A DNA stretch of 64,000 nt from Kytococcus sedentarius DSM 20547 (GCF_000023925.1 NC_013169.1:1922001-1986000); one strand, 5' to 3'; numbered from the stretch's first letter, positions 25,416 through 34,490 are shown. Translations and numbers: made by a program. The notes: a model not told the origin generated them from the sequence alone.

Positions 25416-26897
25416 TCAGCTCTCGTCCGCCGAGTCTGGCCACACGCTGCACAGCGTGACGGCAAAGAGAATGCACACGAACGCCTCGAGACTCTTGAAC
25501 GCTGCGCCTCCTACACCGGAGGTGAGTGTGAAGGCGCCGAAGCGGAGCAGCCCGCAGCAGAAGAGCACGACCCAGGCCGTGTTCCTGTAGTCGATGTTCT
25601 TCAATCGCGAGATGAGTCCTACCAGGATCCCAGCCAGAACTGTTCCTACGACGATGCCGGGCCACTGCCAGTTCCACCACATCTCCGCCACCACTCCCGG
25701 CGGCACCCCCGAACGGCCGTTGCCGTAGATGTATTCGCCGACGATGGGGCCAGGATTCACGATGGGCTTGGTCGGCCACACGGCCCGAGGGATGGGCGCC
25801 GCCAGCCATCCGGTGATGGTGCGCCCGTTCGCCGCTGGGAGGACCTCGGGCGTGTTACCGATGATGTGGGAGGCGTTGTACAGGTCCGCGAAGTTGCGGT
25901 TGTAGATGATCGACTCCTCGACAGCATCCAGTGCCAGCACGGAGGAGACCGAGACCTCCGACGAGCTGGAGCCTCGCGCCAAGGTGATGAAGTTGATGCT
26001 GGCGATCGTCACCACCCCGACCAGGACCAGCGCCCACAAACGGAAGGGGCGGCGCAACATGGCGGCAATGGCCAAGGTGACAAAGATCGTGTAGACGATG
26101 TCCGACCTTGAACTGGTCACGATCGGGAAGATGCAGCTCAGGAGGAAGAGGAACACTCCCCCCACCACCTCGAAGGACAGGAGCGGGAACTTGTGCCCCG
26201 GGCGCAGGACGTAGGCGACGTGCAGCCAGAAGGCCACGACGCAGAACTGCGTCAGGGAGCGCTGGATCCCGTGGCTCTCGTAGTCCTGGGACATCTCCGT
26301 GCCTCCACTGGCCTGCTTGCCGGAGAAGTCCGAGAGGTCGAGTCCACCCGTAGCCTGGATGTAGCTCACCAGCCCAAACGTCCCGATGAGAGCGCACAGG
26401 ATGATGACGAGCGGCGTTGACGGCCCGAGCACGGGCTTGCTGAAGGCGCGCAAGGGGCTGTTCTCCATCCTCCGCTCGGGCCGTGCCCACATGTAGCCCA
26501 GGACGAACAGGGCGAAGCCCAGCAGGTAGATGGCGCCGTTGTGGGCAAAGAACGCCCAGTCGCGGCCCAGGAGGAACAAGACGTCGAAGGACCGCGTGCC
26601 CTCTTCGCCGAAGCGGACGTACAGGGGACGCAATCCGCCCGCGACATAGGTGATGGCCATCACCGCTGTCCAGGGGCCGTAGGGTGAGTAATCCTTGCGA
26701 AGAGCCGGCAGAGTCACCAGGCAACAGGTCGCTGAGCCGATCGCGATGGGCCAGTACGAGGGGAAGGACAACGCCCTCGTGGCAGCCACCAACGCGATCG
26801 CCAGCCAGGCCAGCAGGACAAGGCCAGGAACGGCGCTCCCCTTGCCCGAGGCACGGGGGACGTCACCGACCGTGATCTCGGGGGCGACGGTGCTCAT
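25416..26897 (-). CDS. Wzy-like oligosaccharide repeat-unit polymerase
   Basis: 493 residues with about eleven to twelve membrane segments, beginning PGLVLLAWLAIALVAATRAL. A long external loop contains NRNFADLYNASHIIGN and the IPRAVWPTKP segment, the (P)RxxWPxKP motif found in repeat-unit polymerases; an earlier loop has TSSRSDIVYT. It would polymerise the flipped repeat at the outer face of the membrane. It ends the minus-strand operon that also carries cysD, cysN and a sulfotransferase, and overlaps the latter by four bases. Confidence 0.85.
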   Translation of the reverse strand: MSTVAPEITVGDVPRASGKGSAVPGLVLLAWLAIALVAATRALSFPSYWPIAIGSATCCLVTLPALRKDYSPYGPWTAVMAITYVAGGLRPLYVRFGEEGTRSFDVLFLLGRDWAFFAHNGAIYLLGFALFVLGYMWARPERRMENSPLRAFSKPVLGPSTPLVIILCALIGTFGLVSYIQATGGLDLSDFSGKQASGGTEMSQDYESHGIQRSLTQFCVVAFWLHVAYVLRPGHKFPLLSFEVVGGVFLFLLSCIFPIVTSSRSDIVYTIFVTLAIAAMLRRPFRLWALVLVGVVTIASINFITLARGSSSSEVSVSSVLALDAVEESIIYNRNFADLYNASHIIGNTPEVLPAANGRTITGWLAAPIPRAVWPTKPIVNPGPIVGEYIYGNGRSGVPPGVVAEMWWNWQWPGIVVGTVLAGILVGLISRLKNIDYRNTAWVVLFCCGLLRFGAFTLTSGVGGAAFKSLEAFVCILFAVTLCSVWPDSADES

Positions 26898-27856
26898 GCC
26901 CCGAAAGCCTTCAGTGCGAGTCGAGCGGGTGCCGTCAACAAGGCGATGACCCGCTGTTGGCCCTCCGTCAGCTCAGAGCGCCACCTCGTGTCCTCCCGCA
27001 GGGTGATCGTCGACCTACCCCGCCCGGGGTTGCCAACCGCCGCATGACTCACGCTCGCCAGCTGCACCGTGTCGTCGTCGAAAACGCCGTAAGCCACCTC
27101 GATCCCGCGTGGGGCCAGCAGCGCGCGAACTGTGCCAGGACCATCCGCCACGAAGTCCTCGTAGCCGACGACGCTCGCCCTGGTCGGACGCCCCAGCCGG
27201 GCAGCCACGAGGGCGTTCAGGTTCGCCCACGACCAACGTGCCACACCCGTGAGGAGGCTGCCGCCAGGTGGGGCCGACTCTGCGTTGCCACGCTCCACCC
27301 CCCGGGAACGAAGCGTCGAGGAGACGACGGCTTCCGGACGACGTACCAGGTGTACGAGGTCGTAGTCAGCGCCGCACAGGTGCAGGAACAGGACTCCAGG
27401 GGTCGTCTTGGAGGTGTCGACGACCAGCTCCGCACCCGACTCGCGTGCCGCCGCCGCCACCAGCACCCTGGTCGCCTCCACGAGTCGCCGCACGTCGGCC
27501 GGCCACTCAGCAGGATCCTGTCGCCGAAGCTGCAGCAGCTCCGTGGGCCGACTCGTGCGCGCGAGCCGCGCCCTAGTGGCAGCCAGCTCCGCATAGGCGT
27601 CATGAGAGGCGCCCGTTTGCTGCTCCACCACATCCAAGGCCGCGGCCCACAGGGGGCACATCGCGATCGGGAGTCCACAAGCGCAGTGGTTGCCGCGCGC
27701 AAGGTCCCGCCAGAACAGGGAGATCTCGCCCACGTTGAGAACGCCCGGCTGAGCGCCCAGAACCTCCCCGAGGAGCGTTGAGCCGCTACGCGCTGCACCC
27801 GTGACATAGATCGTCGGCGGATAGGTGAACGAATTGCGAGCCACACTGTCATCCAT
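26894..27856 (-). CDS. Sulfotransferase family protein, third of the locus
   Basis: 320 residues. IYVTGAARSGSTLLGEVL near the N-terminus is a PAPS 5'-phosphosulfate loop of the Sulfotransfer_3 type and LVHLVRRPEAVVSSTLRS (about residue 171) the 3'-phosphate site. CACGLPIAMCPLW contributes a cysteine-rich loop. The acceptor is unknown, but cotranscription with cysDN upstream and the polymerase downstream ties it to polysaccharide sulfation. Start and stop both overlap neighbouring genes. Confidence 0.87.
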   Translation of the reverse strand: MDDSVARNSFTYPPTIYVTGAARSGSTLLGEVLGAQPGVLNVGEISLFWRDLARGNHCACGLPIAMCPLWAAALDVVEQQTGASHDAYAELAATRARLARTSRPTELLQLRRQDPAEWPADVRRLVEATRVLVAAAARESGAELVVDTSKTTPGVLFLHLCGADYDLVHLVRRPEAVVSSTLRSRGVERGNAESAPPGGSLLTGVARWSWANLNALVAARLGRPTRASVVGYEDFVADGPGTVRALLAPRGIEVAYGVFDDDTVQLASVSHAAVGNPGRGRSTITLREDTRWRSELTEGQQRVIALLTAPARLALKAFGA

Positions 27857-29108
27857 CGACGTCTCCTGCGAGCTTGTTCAAGCGAACGATTTCCTGACGT
27901 GCTCCCTCAATGGTGTTCTCCTCGAGGGTGGTGGTGGGAGCGTCCTCCAGGGTGATGCCCGAGATCTGGGTTCCACGGGTATCGATGATCTTGTTCTTGC
28001 GGACCGTGACATTCTTCGCCAAGGTCACCCGGATGCCCACCCTTCCGTGGTCGCGCCTGTCGCCGTTGCGATTCTGCCCGTTGTCTACGAGGACGTTGCC
28101 CTCTACGAGGATGTTCCCGGCGGTGCCGCTACCCCGTGTGCCGACGTAGATCCCCGCCGTGTCGCACTCACGAATCTCATTGCCGATCACCTTGGCGTCG
28201 TGGCAGTGGGAGATTGTCATGCCGACATCGCCACCCCCCACGGAGCGGTTCTCCCGAGCCTCGACGTCGCGGGCGAAACGGATCGCGATCTGATCAGCGG
28301 TACCCGGTTGCTCTGGGTCGCGGTACGACCGCCCCGGGCCGTCGACCTGGTTGCCCGTCACCTTGAGGCCCCGCGTGTCGTGGCCGGCCGTTCCCGTGAT
28401 GACCAAGGGGTACCGGGAGGCGCCCCCGGGGCGTAGGTCGCTGACGCGGCAATCGGCGATCTCGACCTGTGAGAAGCGCCCACTCCCCTTCTGTTGGAGA
28501 TAGATCCCCCGCTGCGACCAGTTGGCGACCTCGACACCCTCCAGCCGGACCCCGGAGCCCCCGCCCACAAGGCTCACGCCAGTAGCTAGCCCGTCGAGGA
28601 GGCACTGCTTGACCACCAGATCTCGCGGCATCCCGTGCGCCATGATGCCCAACGCGGCTGAGGTGCCCACCACCTCGCAGTTCTCGATCTGGACGTTCCT
28701 CGCTTCGCGCACCACCTGAATGCCGGAGATCAGGGGAGCCCCCCGGGACTCGATCCTCAGACCCGACAAGTGGGCGCCCGACTCCAGGATCACTGCGGAC
28801 TTCAGCCGACCGGCGGCGTAGAGAAGAGCGCCCTCGTCCCCGGCCAGAGCCACCCCCGTTGGGACCTGAAGTGGTCTGTCGAGGCGGTACCCGCCCTCGC
28901 GGCTCTCCAAACGCACCGTCTCCCCAGGCCGCGCACCGCGGAGCTGGTCGCGAATCTGCTTGAGGCCCGGCCGGTCGGGCGTCTCCTCTGGAGGAGTCGA
29001 ACACGCTGCCACGACCGTCACTCCTGCTCCCAGCACAGCCGCCAGCACCGGGCGTCGCGAGACGCCCGGTGCCCGTAGTCCCGATGGACCATCGTTGCGG
29101 TGAGTCAC
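27849..29108 (-). CDS. Secreted lipoprotein with a right-handed beta-helix domain
   Basis: 419 residues. The N-terminus has SRRPVLAAVLGAGVTVVAAC: a twin-arginine-like signal with the lipobox VAAC, so the protein is probably a lipid-anchored, exported protein. From about residue 70 to the end it consists of short beta-helix coils with Asn ladders (IENCEVVGT, VTGNQVDG, VEGNVLVDN), as in pectate-lyase-like enzymes and polysaccharide epimerases. Catalytic residues cannot be picked out. It sits between cysN and a sulfotransferase and may cleave or epimerise the sulfated polymer; it could also be a structural or binding protein. Confidence 0.8.
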   Translation of the reverse strand: MTHRNDGPSGLRAPGVSRRPVLAAVLGAGVTVVAACSTPPEETPDRPGLKQIRDQLRGARPGETVRLESREGGYRLDRPLQVPTGVALAGDEGALLYAAGRLKSAVILESGAHLSGLRIESRGAPLISGIQVVREARNVQIENCEVVGTSAALGIMAHGMPRDLVVKQCLLDGLATGVSLVGGGSGVRLEGVEVANWSQRGIYLQQKGSGRFSQVEIADCRVSDLRPGGASRYPLVITGTAGHDTRGLKVTGNQVDGPGRSYRDPEQPGTADQIAIRFARDVEARENRSVGGGDVGMTISHCHDAKVIGNEIRECDTAGIYVGTRGSGTAGNILVEGNVLVDNGQNRNGDRRDHGRVGIRVTLAKNVTVRKNKIIDTRGTQISGITLEDAPTTTLEENTIEGARQEIVRLNKLAGDVDG

Positions 29109-29111
29109 CCC

Positions 29112-30377
29112 TCAGCCGTTCACCATGCCCGCGCCGACGGTGACTCCGGTGGCCTCGTCGATGAGGATGAACGAGCCCGTCGTCTTGTTGCGCTCGTACG
29201 GGTCGACCATGAGCGGCTGCGCCGAACGGATCTGCACGCGGCCGAGCTCGTTGAGGGCCAGCTCCCCGGCCTCCAGGTCACGGTGCAGCGAATTCACGTC
29301 CAGCCGGTAGTCCACCGACTTGACGAGGCACTTCACCTGTCGGGTCGTGTGCTTGATGAGCAGCTTCGACTTCGGCTTGAGCGTCTTCGCACCGTCCATC
29401 CAGCAGACCATCGCGTCGATGTCCTGGCTGGGCTCGGGCGCGTTGTGGGGGCGGCAGATCATGTCCCCACGGCTGATGTCCACGTCGTCCTCCAGACGCA
29501 GCGTGACGGACATCGGCGGGAAGGCCTCATCCACCTCCTGCTCCGCGAGGTCGACACCCGCGACGGTCGAGGTCATGCCGCTGGGCAGCACCATCACCTC
29601 GTCGCCCTTCTTGAAGACGCCTCCGGCCACCTGACCACCGTAGCCACGGTAGTCGTGGAACTGGTCGGACTTCGGTCGGATCACGTACTGCACCGGGAAC
29701 CGGGCATCAGTCATGTCGCGGTCGGCGCCCACGTAGACGTTCTCCAGGTGGTGCAGCAGCGAGGAGCCCTCGTACCACGGCATGTTCTCGCTGCGGTGCA
29801 CCACGTTGTCACCGGCCAGAGCCGAGATCGGGATGATCTCGAGGTCCGGGGCGTTCAGCTTGGTGGCGAACGCCTCGAACTCCTTGCGGATCTCCTCGAA
29901 GCGCTCCTGGGAGTAGTCCACGAGGTCCATCTTGTTGACGCACAGGACCATGTGGGGAACGCGCAGCAGCGACAGCAGCACCGCGTGGCGGCGCGACTGC
30001 TCGGTGAGCCCGTTGCGAGCGTCCACCAGCACCAGACCAAGGTCGGCGGTCGAGGCACCGGTCACCATGTTCCGGGTGTACTGCACGTGGCCCGGGGTGT
30101 CGGCGATGATGAACTTGCGCTTGGGCGTCGCGAAGTAGCGGTAGGCCACGTCGATGGTGATGCCCTGCTCGCGCTCCGAGCGCAGACCATCAGTCAGCAG
30201 CGCCAGGTCGGTGTAGTCGAAGCCCTTGTCCTTGGAGGTCTTCTCCACCGACTCCAGCTGGTCCTCGAAGATCGACTTCGAGTCCATGAGCAGTCGACCG
30301 ATGAGGGTCGACTTGCCGTCGTCCACCGAGCCAGCAGTAGCGAAGCGCAGCAGGTCGAGACCGAGTTCGGTACCCAT
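29112..30377 (-). CDS. cysN: Sulfate adenylyltransferase large subunit, GTPase (CysN)
   Basis: 421 residues, the size of a CysN without a fused APS kinase. GTP-binding motifs are AGSVDDGKSTLIGRLL (P-loop, about residue 15), DTPGHVQYTRNM (G3) and CVNKMDLVDY (G4). With CysD it makes adenosine 5'-phosphosulfate (APS) from sulfate and ATP, driven by GTP hydrolysis. Its start overlaps the cysD stop by one base, and the beta-helix gene follows three bases after it. The kinase step is supplied by the separate gene at 32344. Confidence 0.96.
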   Translation of the reverse strand: MGTELGLDLLRFATAGSVDDGKSTLIGRLLMDSKSIFEDQLESVEKTSKDKGFDYTDLALLTDGLRSEREQGITIDVAYRYFATPKRKFIIADTPGHVQYTRNMVTGASTADLGLVLVDARNGLTEQSRRHAVLLSLLRVPHMVLCVNKMDLVDYSQERFEEIRKEFEAFATKLNAPDLEIIPISALAGDNVVHRSENMPWYEGSSLLHHLENVYVGADRDMTDARFPVQYVIRPKSDQFHDYRGYGGQVAGGVFKKGDEVMVLPSGMTSTVAGVDLAEQEVDEAFPPMSVTLRLEDDVDISRGDMICRPHNAPEPSQDIDAMVCWMDGAKTLKPKSKLLIKHTTRQVKCLVKSVDYRLDVNSLHRDLEAGELALNELGRVQIRSAQPLMVDPYERNKTTGSFILIDEATGVTVGAGMVNG

Positions 30378-31288
30378 CAGAAGTAGCCCTCCTTCTTGCG
30401 GTCCTCCATGGCGGCCTCGGAGAACTTGTCGTCACCACGGGTGGCACCACGCTCGGTGATGCGGGAAGCGGCCACTTCCTCGATGATCTTCTCCACGGTG
30501 TCGGCATCCGACTCCAGGCACCCGGTGAGCGTCATGTCACCGACCGTGCGGAAGCGCACCTGACGCTCGGAGACGGTCTCGCCCTCACGCAGCGGGTTGT
30601 TCTCGGTCTCCGTGAAGAGCATGCCGCCCCGCTCGAAGACGCGACGCTGGTGGGCGAAGTAGATCTCCGGGATGTCGACCTTCTCGCGGCCGATGTAGTC
30701 CCAGATGTCCAGCTCGGTCCAGTTCGACAGCGGGAAGATGCGCATGTGCTCGCCCTCGTGGATGCGCCCGTTGTACAGGCTCCACAGCTCGGGGCGCTGG
30801 TTCTTCGGGTCCCACTGGCCGAACTCGTCGCGGTGGGAGTAGACGCGCTCCTTGGCGCGCGCCTTCTCCTCGTCACGGCGGCCGCCACCGAAGGCAGCGG
30901 TGTAGCCCTCGGACTCCAGCGCGTGGAGGAGGGTGCCGATCTGCAGGCGGTTGCGCGGCGTCTTGCCGTCATCCACCACGATGCCGTCCTTGATGGCCTG
31001 CTCGACCGACGCGACGTGCAGGCGAAGGCCCAGTCGCTCCACCCACCGGTCACGGCACGCGAGCACCTCGGGGAAGTCGTAGCCGGTGTCGACCTGCAGC
31101 ACCGGGAACGGCACCTTGGCCGGGTAGAACGCCTTCTCCGCGAGCCGGAGCATCACGATGGAGTCCTTGCCGCCGGAGAACATGAGCACGGGCTTCTCGA
31201 ACTCCGCGGCGACCTCGCGGAAAATGTGAATCGACTCGGCTTCGAGCTCGTCGAGCTGCGACAACCGGTAGTCGGGATGAGTCGACAT
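30377..31288 (-). CDS. cysD: Sulfate adenylyltransferase small subunit (CysD)
   Basis: 303 residues from ATG at 31288, which is preceded by AGGAGAGAGG; the open frame extends upstream without support. The PP-loop signature MFSGGKDSIVMLRLAEKAF is near residue 34, with LQVDTGYDFPEV and LSNWTELDIWDYI further on. It is the catalytic subunit that activates sulfate to APS. No APS or PAPS reductase gene is seen in the window, so the product may go to sulfation rather than cysteine synthesis. Confidence 0.96.
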   Translation of the reverse strand: MSTHPDYRLSQLDELEAESIHIFREVAAEFEKPVLMFSGGKDSIVMLRLAEKAFYPAKVPFPVLQVDTGYDFPEVLACRDRWVERLGLRLHVASVEQAIKDGIVVDDGKTPRNRLQIGTLLHALESEGYTAAFGGGRRDEEKARAKERVYSHRDEFGQWDPKNQRPELWSLYNGRIHEGEHMRIFPLSNWTELDIWDYIGREKVDIPEIYFAHQRRVFERGGMLFTETENNPLREGETVSERQVRFRTVGDMTLTGCLESDADTVEKIIEEVAASRITERGATRGDDKFSEAAMEDRKKEGYF

Positions 31289-31386
31289 GTGCGACCTCTC
31301 TCCTGTCGGACTGGGGGTTCTTGTGCACCCTACTCGGTGCGGAGAGCCCTCCACGCCGGGGTCAGCGCCCCCGCGCGGGAGGTACC

Positions 31387-32286
31387 TCAGGACGTGCTGG
31401 ACCACTGCTCCACAGCCGCCTCACGCTCTTCCTCGGTGAAGAAGTGGCGGGCGAAGGGGCTGTCGTAGATCTCCCGCAGCCGCTGCTCGGGGAGGGTCAC
31501 CAGCTCGCGCACCCGCGCGTAGAGGGCGCCGTACCCCTTGTTGCTGGAGTCGTTCACCCGCCCACCCATGGCAATCGGCTGACCCAGCAGGTCGCGGGTC
31601 ATCCCGGGGAAGGCGCGATCGAGCATGTCGTGACGGGCGATGGCGACTCGACGGTTGCCCTCACCTGCGACCTGGTACCCCTGCTCACGGTCAAACTCCC
31701 CGGCATACACATCGACGCCCATGAAGTCGTTGACCTCGCGATCCACCCAACCCACCGTCACCTCGTGGTCGAAGTCGGAGACGAAGACCTCCGCAAGCTC
31801 CTCGGCGCGCGAGAGCGAGAAGTCCGTCAGCGGCCGGTGGTCGGACGTGTACCGCTCCGTGTTCTGGAAGAAGTCCGACAGGTTCTTGGCCATGGGGTCA
31901 CGGACCACCGAGAGCATGACGACGGGCTTGTCCAGCTCCTCGAGGACCTTGGGCCCCAGTGCCTTCGTCGTGTAGACGGTCCGGCGAGGGGCGAGGCCCT
32001 CCATCTCCTCGTCGATGCCCGCCATGTACCGCGGATTCATGCGGTGGGTGTGGAAGATGGTGTCCTTCGGCCCCACCTGACCGGAGAGGGCAGCGACCAT
32101 GGCCTTGGAGCCCACCTTGCCTGGGGTGTGCACGAGGATGATGCGCTCCGAGCGGTCCCACTCACGCTGGGTACGCGCTGTCTCCAGGCCTCCGATCACG
32201 GCCCCCTGGAGGGCGTTGCCGTACCGCCCCTTGGGCCAGACGTAAGCCCGCCACAGGGCGTCCTGGACCTTGCTGCGAAGCGTCAT
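31387..32286 (-). CDS. Sulfotransferase-like protein of the putative capsular polysaccharide (NKWYS) type
   Basis: 299 residues. ILVHTPGKVGSKAMVAAL (about residue 50) looks like a PAPS 5'-phosphosulfate loop with Lys-Val-Gly-Ser, and VVRDPMAKNLSDFFQN (about residue 125) resembles the 3'-phosphate segment. This GKVGS/RDPxA(K/R)N(L/I)S pattern is that of a capsular polysaccharide family I remember as NKWYS, whose activity is not well defined. The gene lies 98 bp upstream of cysD on the same strand. A role in polysaccharide sulfation is inferred from motifs and position. Confidence 0.65.
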   Translation of the reverse strand: MTLRSKVQDALWRAYVWPKGRYGNALQGAVIGGLETARTQREWDRSERIILVHTPGKVGSKAMVAALSGQVGPKDTIFHTHRMNPRYMAGIDEEMEGLAPRRTVYTTKALGPKVLEELDKPVVMLSVVRDPMAKNLSDFFQNTERYTSDHRPLTDFSLSRAEELAEVFVSDFDHEVTVGWVDREVNDFMGVDVYAGEFDREQGYQVAGEGNRRVAIARHDMLDRAFPGMTRDLLGQPIAMGGRVNDSSNKGYGALYARVRELVTLPEQRLREIYDSPFARHFFTEEEREAAVEQWSSTS

Positions 32287-32343
32287 CTACCCATCTCCCT
32301 CACCACGACTCTGGACGCCGGTCAGCATGCCATACTCCCGGTC

Positions 32344-33474
32344 ATGGCCGATGAATCCATGCGCCCTCTGACCGGAACCCCTGAGGCGCTCGACGCCTTC
32401 GATCGGGCCCGCCTGGGCTGGCCCGCGGAGGTGGCCGCAACCCCTGCCGCGAGCCTCTTCGAGAACCTCGACCCCGCGGCTCCCCCGGTGGACTCCATCC
32501 GGGTCCTCGATGCCGAGGGTGCCCCTGCGGGAGACCTCGTGGACATCACCTGGTCGCAGGGCCTGGTCAGCGGTCGCATGGTGCCGGCCGAGTCCCCCAG
32601 CAGCATGCCCTTCGAGCATCTCCGCCCGCGCCCGCAGGACCTCGAGGGACTCACTGAGCTGGTCCATGTCCGTGATGGAGAGCCCCAGCTCTCACCCCCT
32701 CCTGCCGGCGCGAGGACTGGAGTGCTGGTGACCCGCTCGCTGCGGACCGCCGAAGGGGCCGTCTCCCGGGCAGCCGTGCGCATCCTCCGGAGCACCCTTG
32801 AGGAGGCCGGGGACCAGTCCCTCCCCGTGTGGCACCTTCCCATGGCCGATCACGTGGTCGAGCCCACGCTGGGTCAGATCGGTCTCGACGTGCGACCCGC
32901 TCCTGCTGCGCAGCGTTCCTCACCCCAGGGCGCCGTCATCCTCTTCAGCGGTCTCTCTGGTTCGGGCAAGTCGACGCTGGCACGGCGCCTCCGGGACCGG
33001 CTGATCGAGGAGACCCAGCGCTCCGTCGTGCTGCTCGACGGGGACGTCGTCCGCCGTCACCTGTCTGCCGGCCTGGGCTTCTCCCCCGCCGACAGGGAGG
33101 TCAACGTCAAGCGGATCGGGTGGGTCGCCGCGCAGATCGCTGGCGAGGGCGCCATCGCGATCTGCAGCCCCATCGCGCCCTTCGAGTCGTCCAGGCGGGC
33201 CATCGAGGAGATGGCGCACGAGGAGGACGCCAGCTTCGCTCTGATCCACGTGGCCACGCCCCTGGAGGAGTGTGAGCGCCGTGACCGCAAGGGCCTCTAC
33301 GCGCGCGCTCGGGCTGGAGAGATCCCGGACTTCACGGGGGTGAGCTCCCCCTATGAGGTCCCGGAGGCTCCGACCCTCAGGATCGACACGACGGGGATCT
33401 CCGTGGACGAGGCCCTGGACCGCGTCGTCGCTTCCCTCGCTCCGCTGAACCTCTTCGAAGGTGTGCAGGCATGA
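32344..33474 (+). CDS. cysC: Adenylyl-sulfate (APS) kinase with an extra N-terminal domain
   Basis: 376 residues. The C-terminal half, from about residue 197, is a complete APS kinase: GAVILFSGLSGSGKSTLARR (Walker A), LLDGDVVRRHLSAGLGFSPA and REVNVKRIGWVAAQI, then CSPIAPFESSRRA. It phosphorylates APS to PAPS. The first 190 or so residues are not recognised; they are acidic, proline-rich and could be a worn-down ATP-sulfurylase-like domain. ATG at 32344 is divergent from the sulfotransferase-like gene, and the TauE-like transporter overlaps its stop by four bases. Confidence 0.9.
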   Translation: MADESMRPLTGTPEALDAFDRARLGWPAEVAATPAASLFENLDPAAPPVDSIRVLDAEGAPAGDLVDITWSQGLVSGRMVPAESPSSMPFEHLRPRPQDLEGLTELVHVRDGEPQLSPPPAGARTGVLVTRSLRTAEGAVSRAAVRILRSTLEEAGDQSLPVWHLPMADHVVEPTLGQIGLDVRPAPAAQRSSPQGAVILFSGLSGSGKSTLARRLRDRLIEETQRSVVLLDGDVVRRHLSAGLGFSPADREVNVKRIGWVAAQIAGEGAIAICSPIAPFESSRRAIEEMAHEEDASFALIHVATPLEECERRDRKGLYARARAGEIPDFTGVSSPYEVPEAPTLRIDTTGISVDEALDRVVASLAPLNLFEGVQA

Positions 33475-34442
33475 CCGAGCTGCTGACCAGCGGCGCCCTT
33501 GGCCTCCTCGTCGTGAGCTTCGGCATCGGCATCGTCATCGGGTTGACCGGGATGGGCGGCGGTGCCCTGATGACCCCGGCCCTGATCATGCTCGGCATCC
33601 CCCCGGCCGCCGCTGTCTCCAATGACCTCGTGGCCGCGGCGGTGAACAAGTCCGTCGGTGCGGCCGTCCACTGGCGCAACGGCTCCCCCCACCTCGGCAT
33701 CACCCTGTGGCTCCTGATCGGCTCCGTCCCGATGGCCTTTGCGGGCGGTTTCATCGTCTCAGCCCTGGGTGGGCACGAGGAGAGCGGTCAGGACGTCCTG
33801 CGCCTCATCATCGGTGGAGCCCTGCTCGTTGCTGCGACCACCTACGTCCTGAGGACCTACCTCCACTTCAGCCGCACCCTGAACCTGCTGGAGCAGGGGC
33901 TGACCCCTGACACCGACGGGCACCCCAAGGCTCGCCCCATCCCCACCCTGATCGTGGGCGCTGTGGGCGGCCTGCTCGTGGGAATCACCAGCGTCGGCTC
34001 GGGCACCCTGATCATGGTGTGCCTGCTCCTCCTCTACCCGACGCTGAGCGCGGTGAGGATGGTGGGGACGGACCTGCTGCAGGCCATCCCCCTGGTCACA
34101 GCCGCTGCCATCTCGCATGCGCTGACCACGGGGGTCGACCTCGAGATCCTCATCCCGCTGCTGGTGAGCGGTGCTCCCGGTACCTACCTCGGGGCCAAGC
34201 TGACCGGCATGGTCTCGCAGTCCGTCAGCCGGCGCGGCATCGCCATCGTGCTGACCGTGACGGCGGCCAAGATGCTGGGCCTGCCCAACGTGTGGGTGGG
34301 ATTCCTCGGCGCCGGCCTGCTGATCCTCGGACCGCTCGCCTGGGCCCTCCTGCGCCGCACCCTGGGCCTCCCCACCTTTGGCGCCCTCAACGCGGAGGAG
34401 ATGGAAGAGGTTGCTCTGAACCGGAGCTCATCTCGAGGATGA
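33471..34442 (+). CDS. TauE/SafE-family transporter, probable sulfate or sulfite permease
   Basis: 323 residues with about eight membrane segments. The family motifs are GLTGMGGGALMTPALI (about residue 25) and its repeat LVGITSVGSGTLIMVCLLL (about residue 169), as expected for the two-fold pseudo-symmetric TauE/SafE fold. Coupled by a four-base overlap to the APS kinase, it most likely imports sulfate for PAPS synthesis; members can also export sulfite or other sulfur anions. Confidence 0.85.
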   Translation: MTELLTSGALGLLVVSFGIGIVIGLTGMGGGALMTPALIMLGIPPAAAVSNDLVAAAVNKSVGAAVHWRNGSPHLGITLWLLIGSVPMAFAGGFIVSALGGHEESGQDVLRLIIGGALLVAATTYVLRTYLHFSRTLNLLEQGLTPDTDGHPKARPIPTLIVGAVGGLLVGITSVGSGTLIMVCLLLLYPTLSAVRMVGTDLLQAIPLVTAAAISHALTTGVDLEILIPLLVSGAPGTYLGAKLTGMVSQSVSRRGIAIVLTVTAAKMLGLPNVWVGFLGAGLLILGPLAWALLRRTLGLPTFGALNAEEMEEVALNRSSSRG

Positions 34443-34448
34443 ACCGCC

Positions 34449-34490
34449 GGAGCACCGTGAGCGGATCCAACGATTCGCTCTCGGTGCTCC
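34449..34490. terminator. Bidirectional terminator between convergent genes
   Basis: A 15-bp stem with one mismatch: GGAGCACCGTGAGCG (34449-34463) pairs with CGCTCTCGGTGCTCC (34476-34490). It lies between the transporter stop and the end of the minus-strand nucleotidyltransferase gene. Confidence 0.75.
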
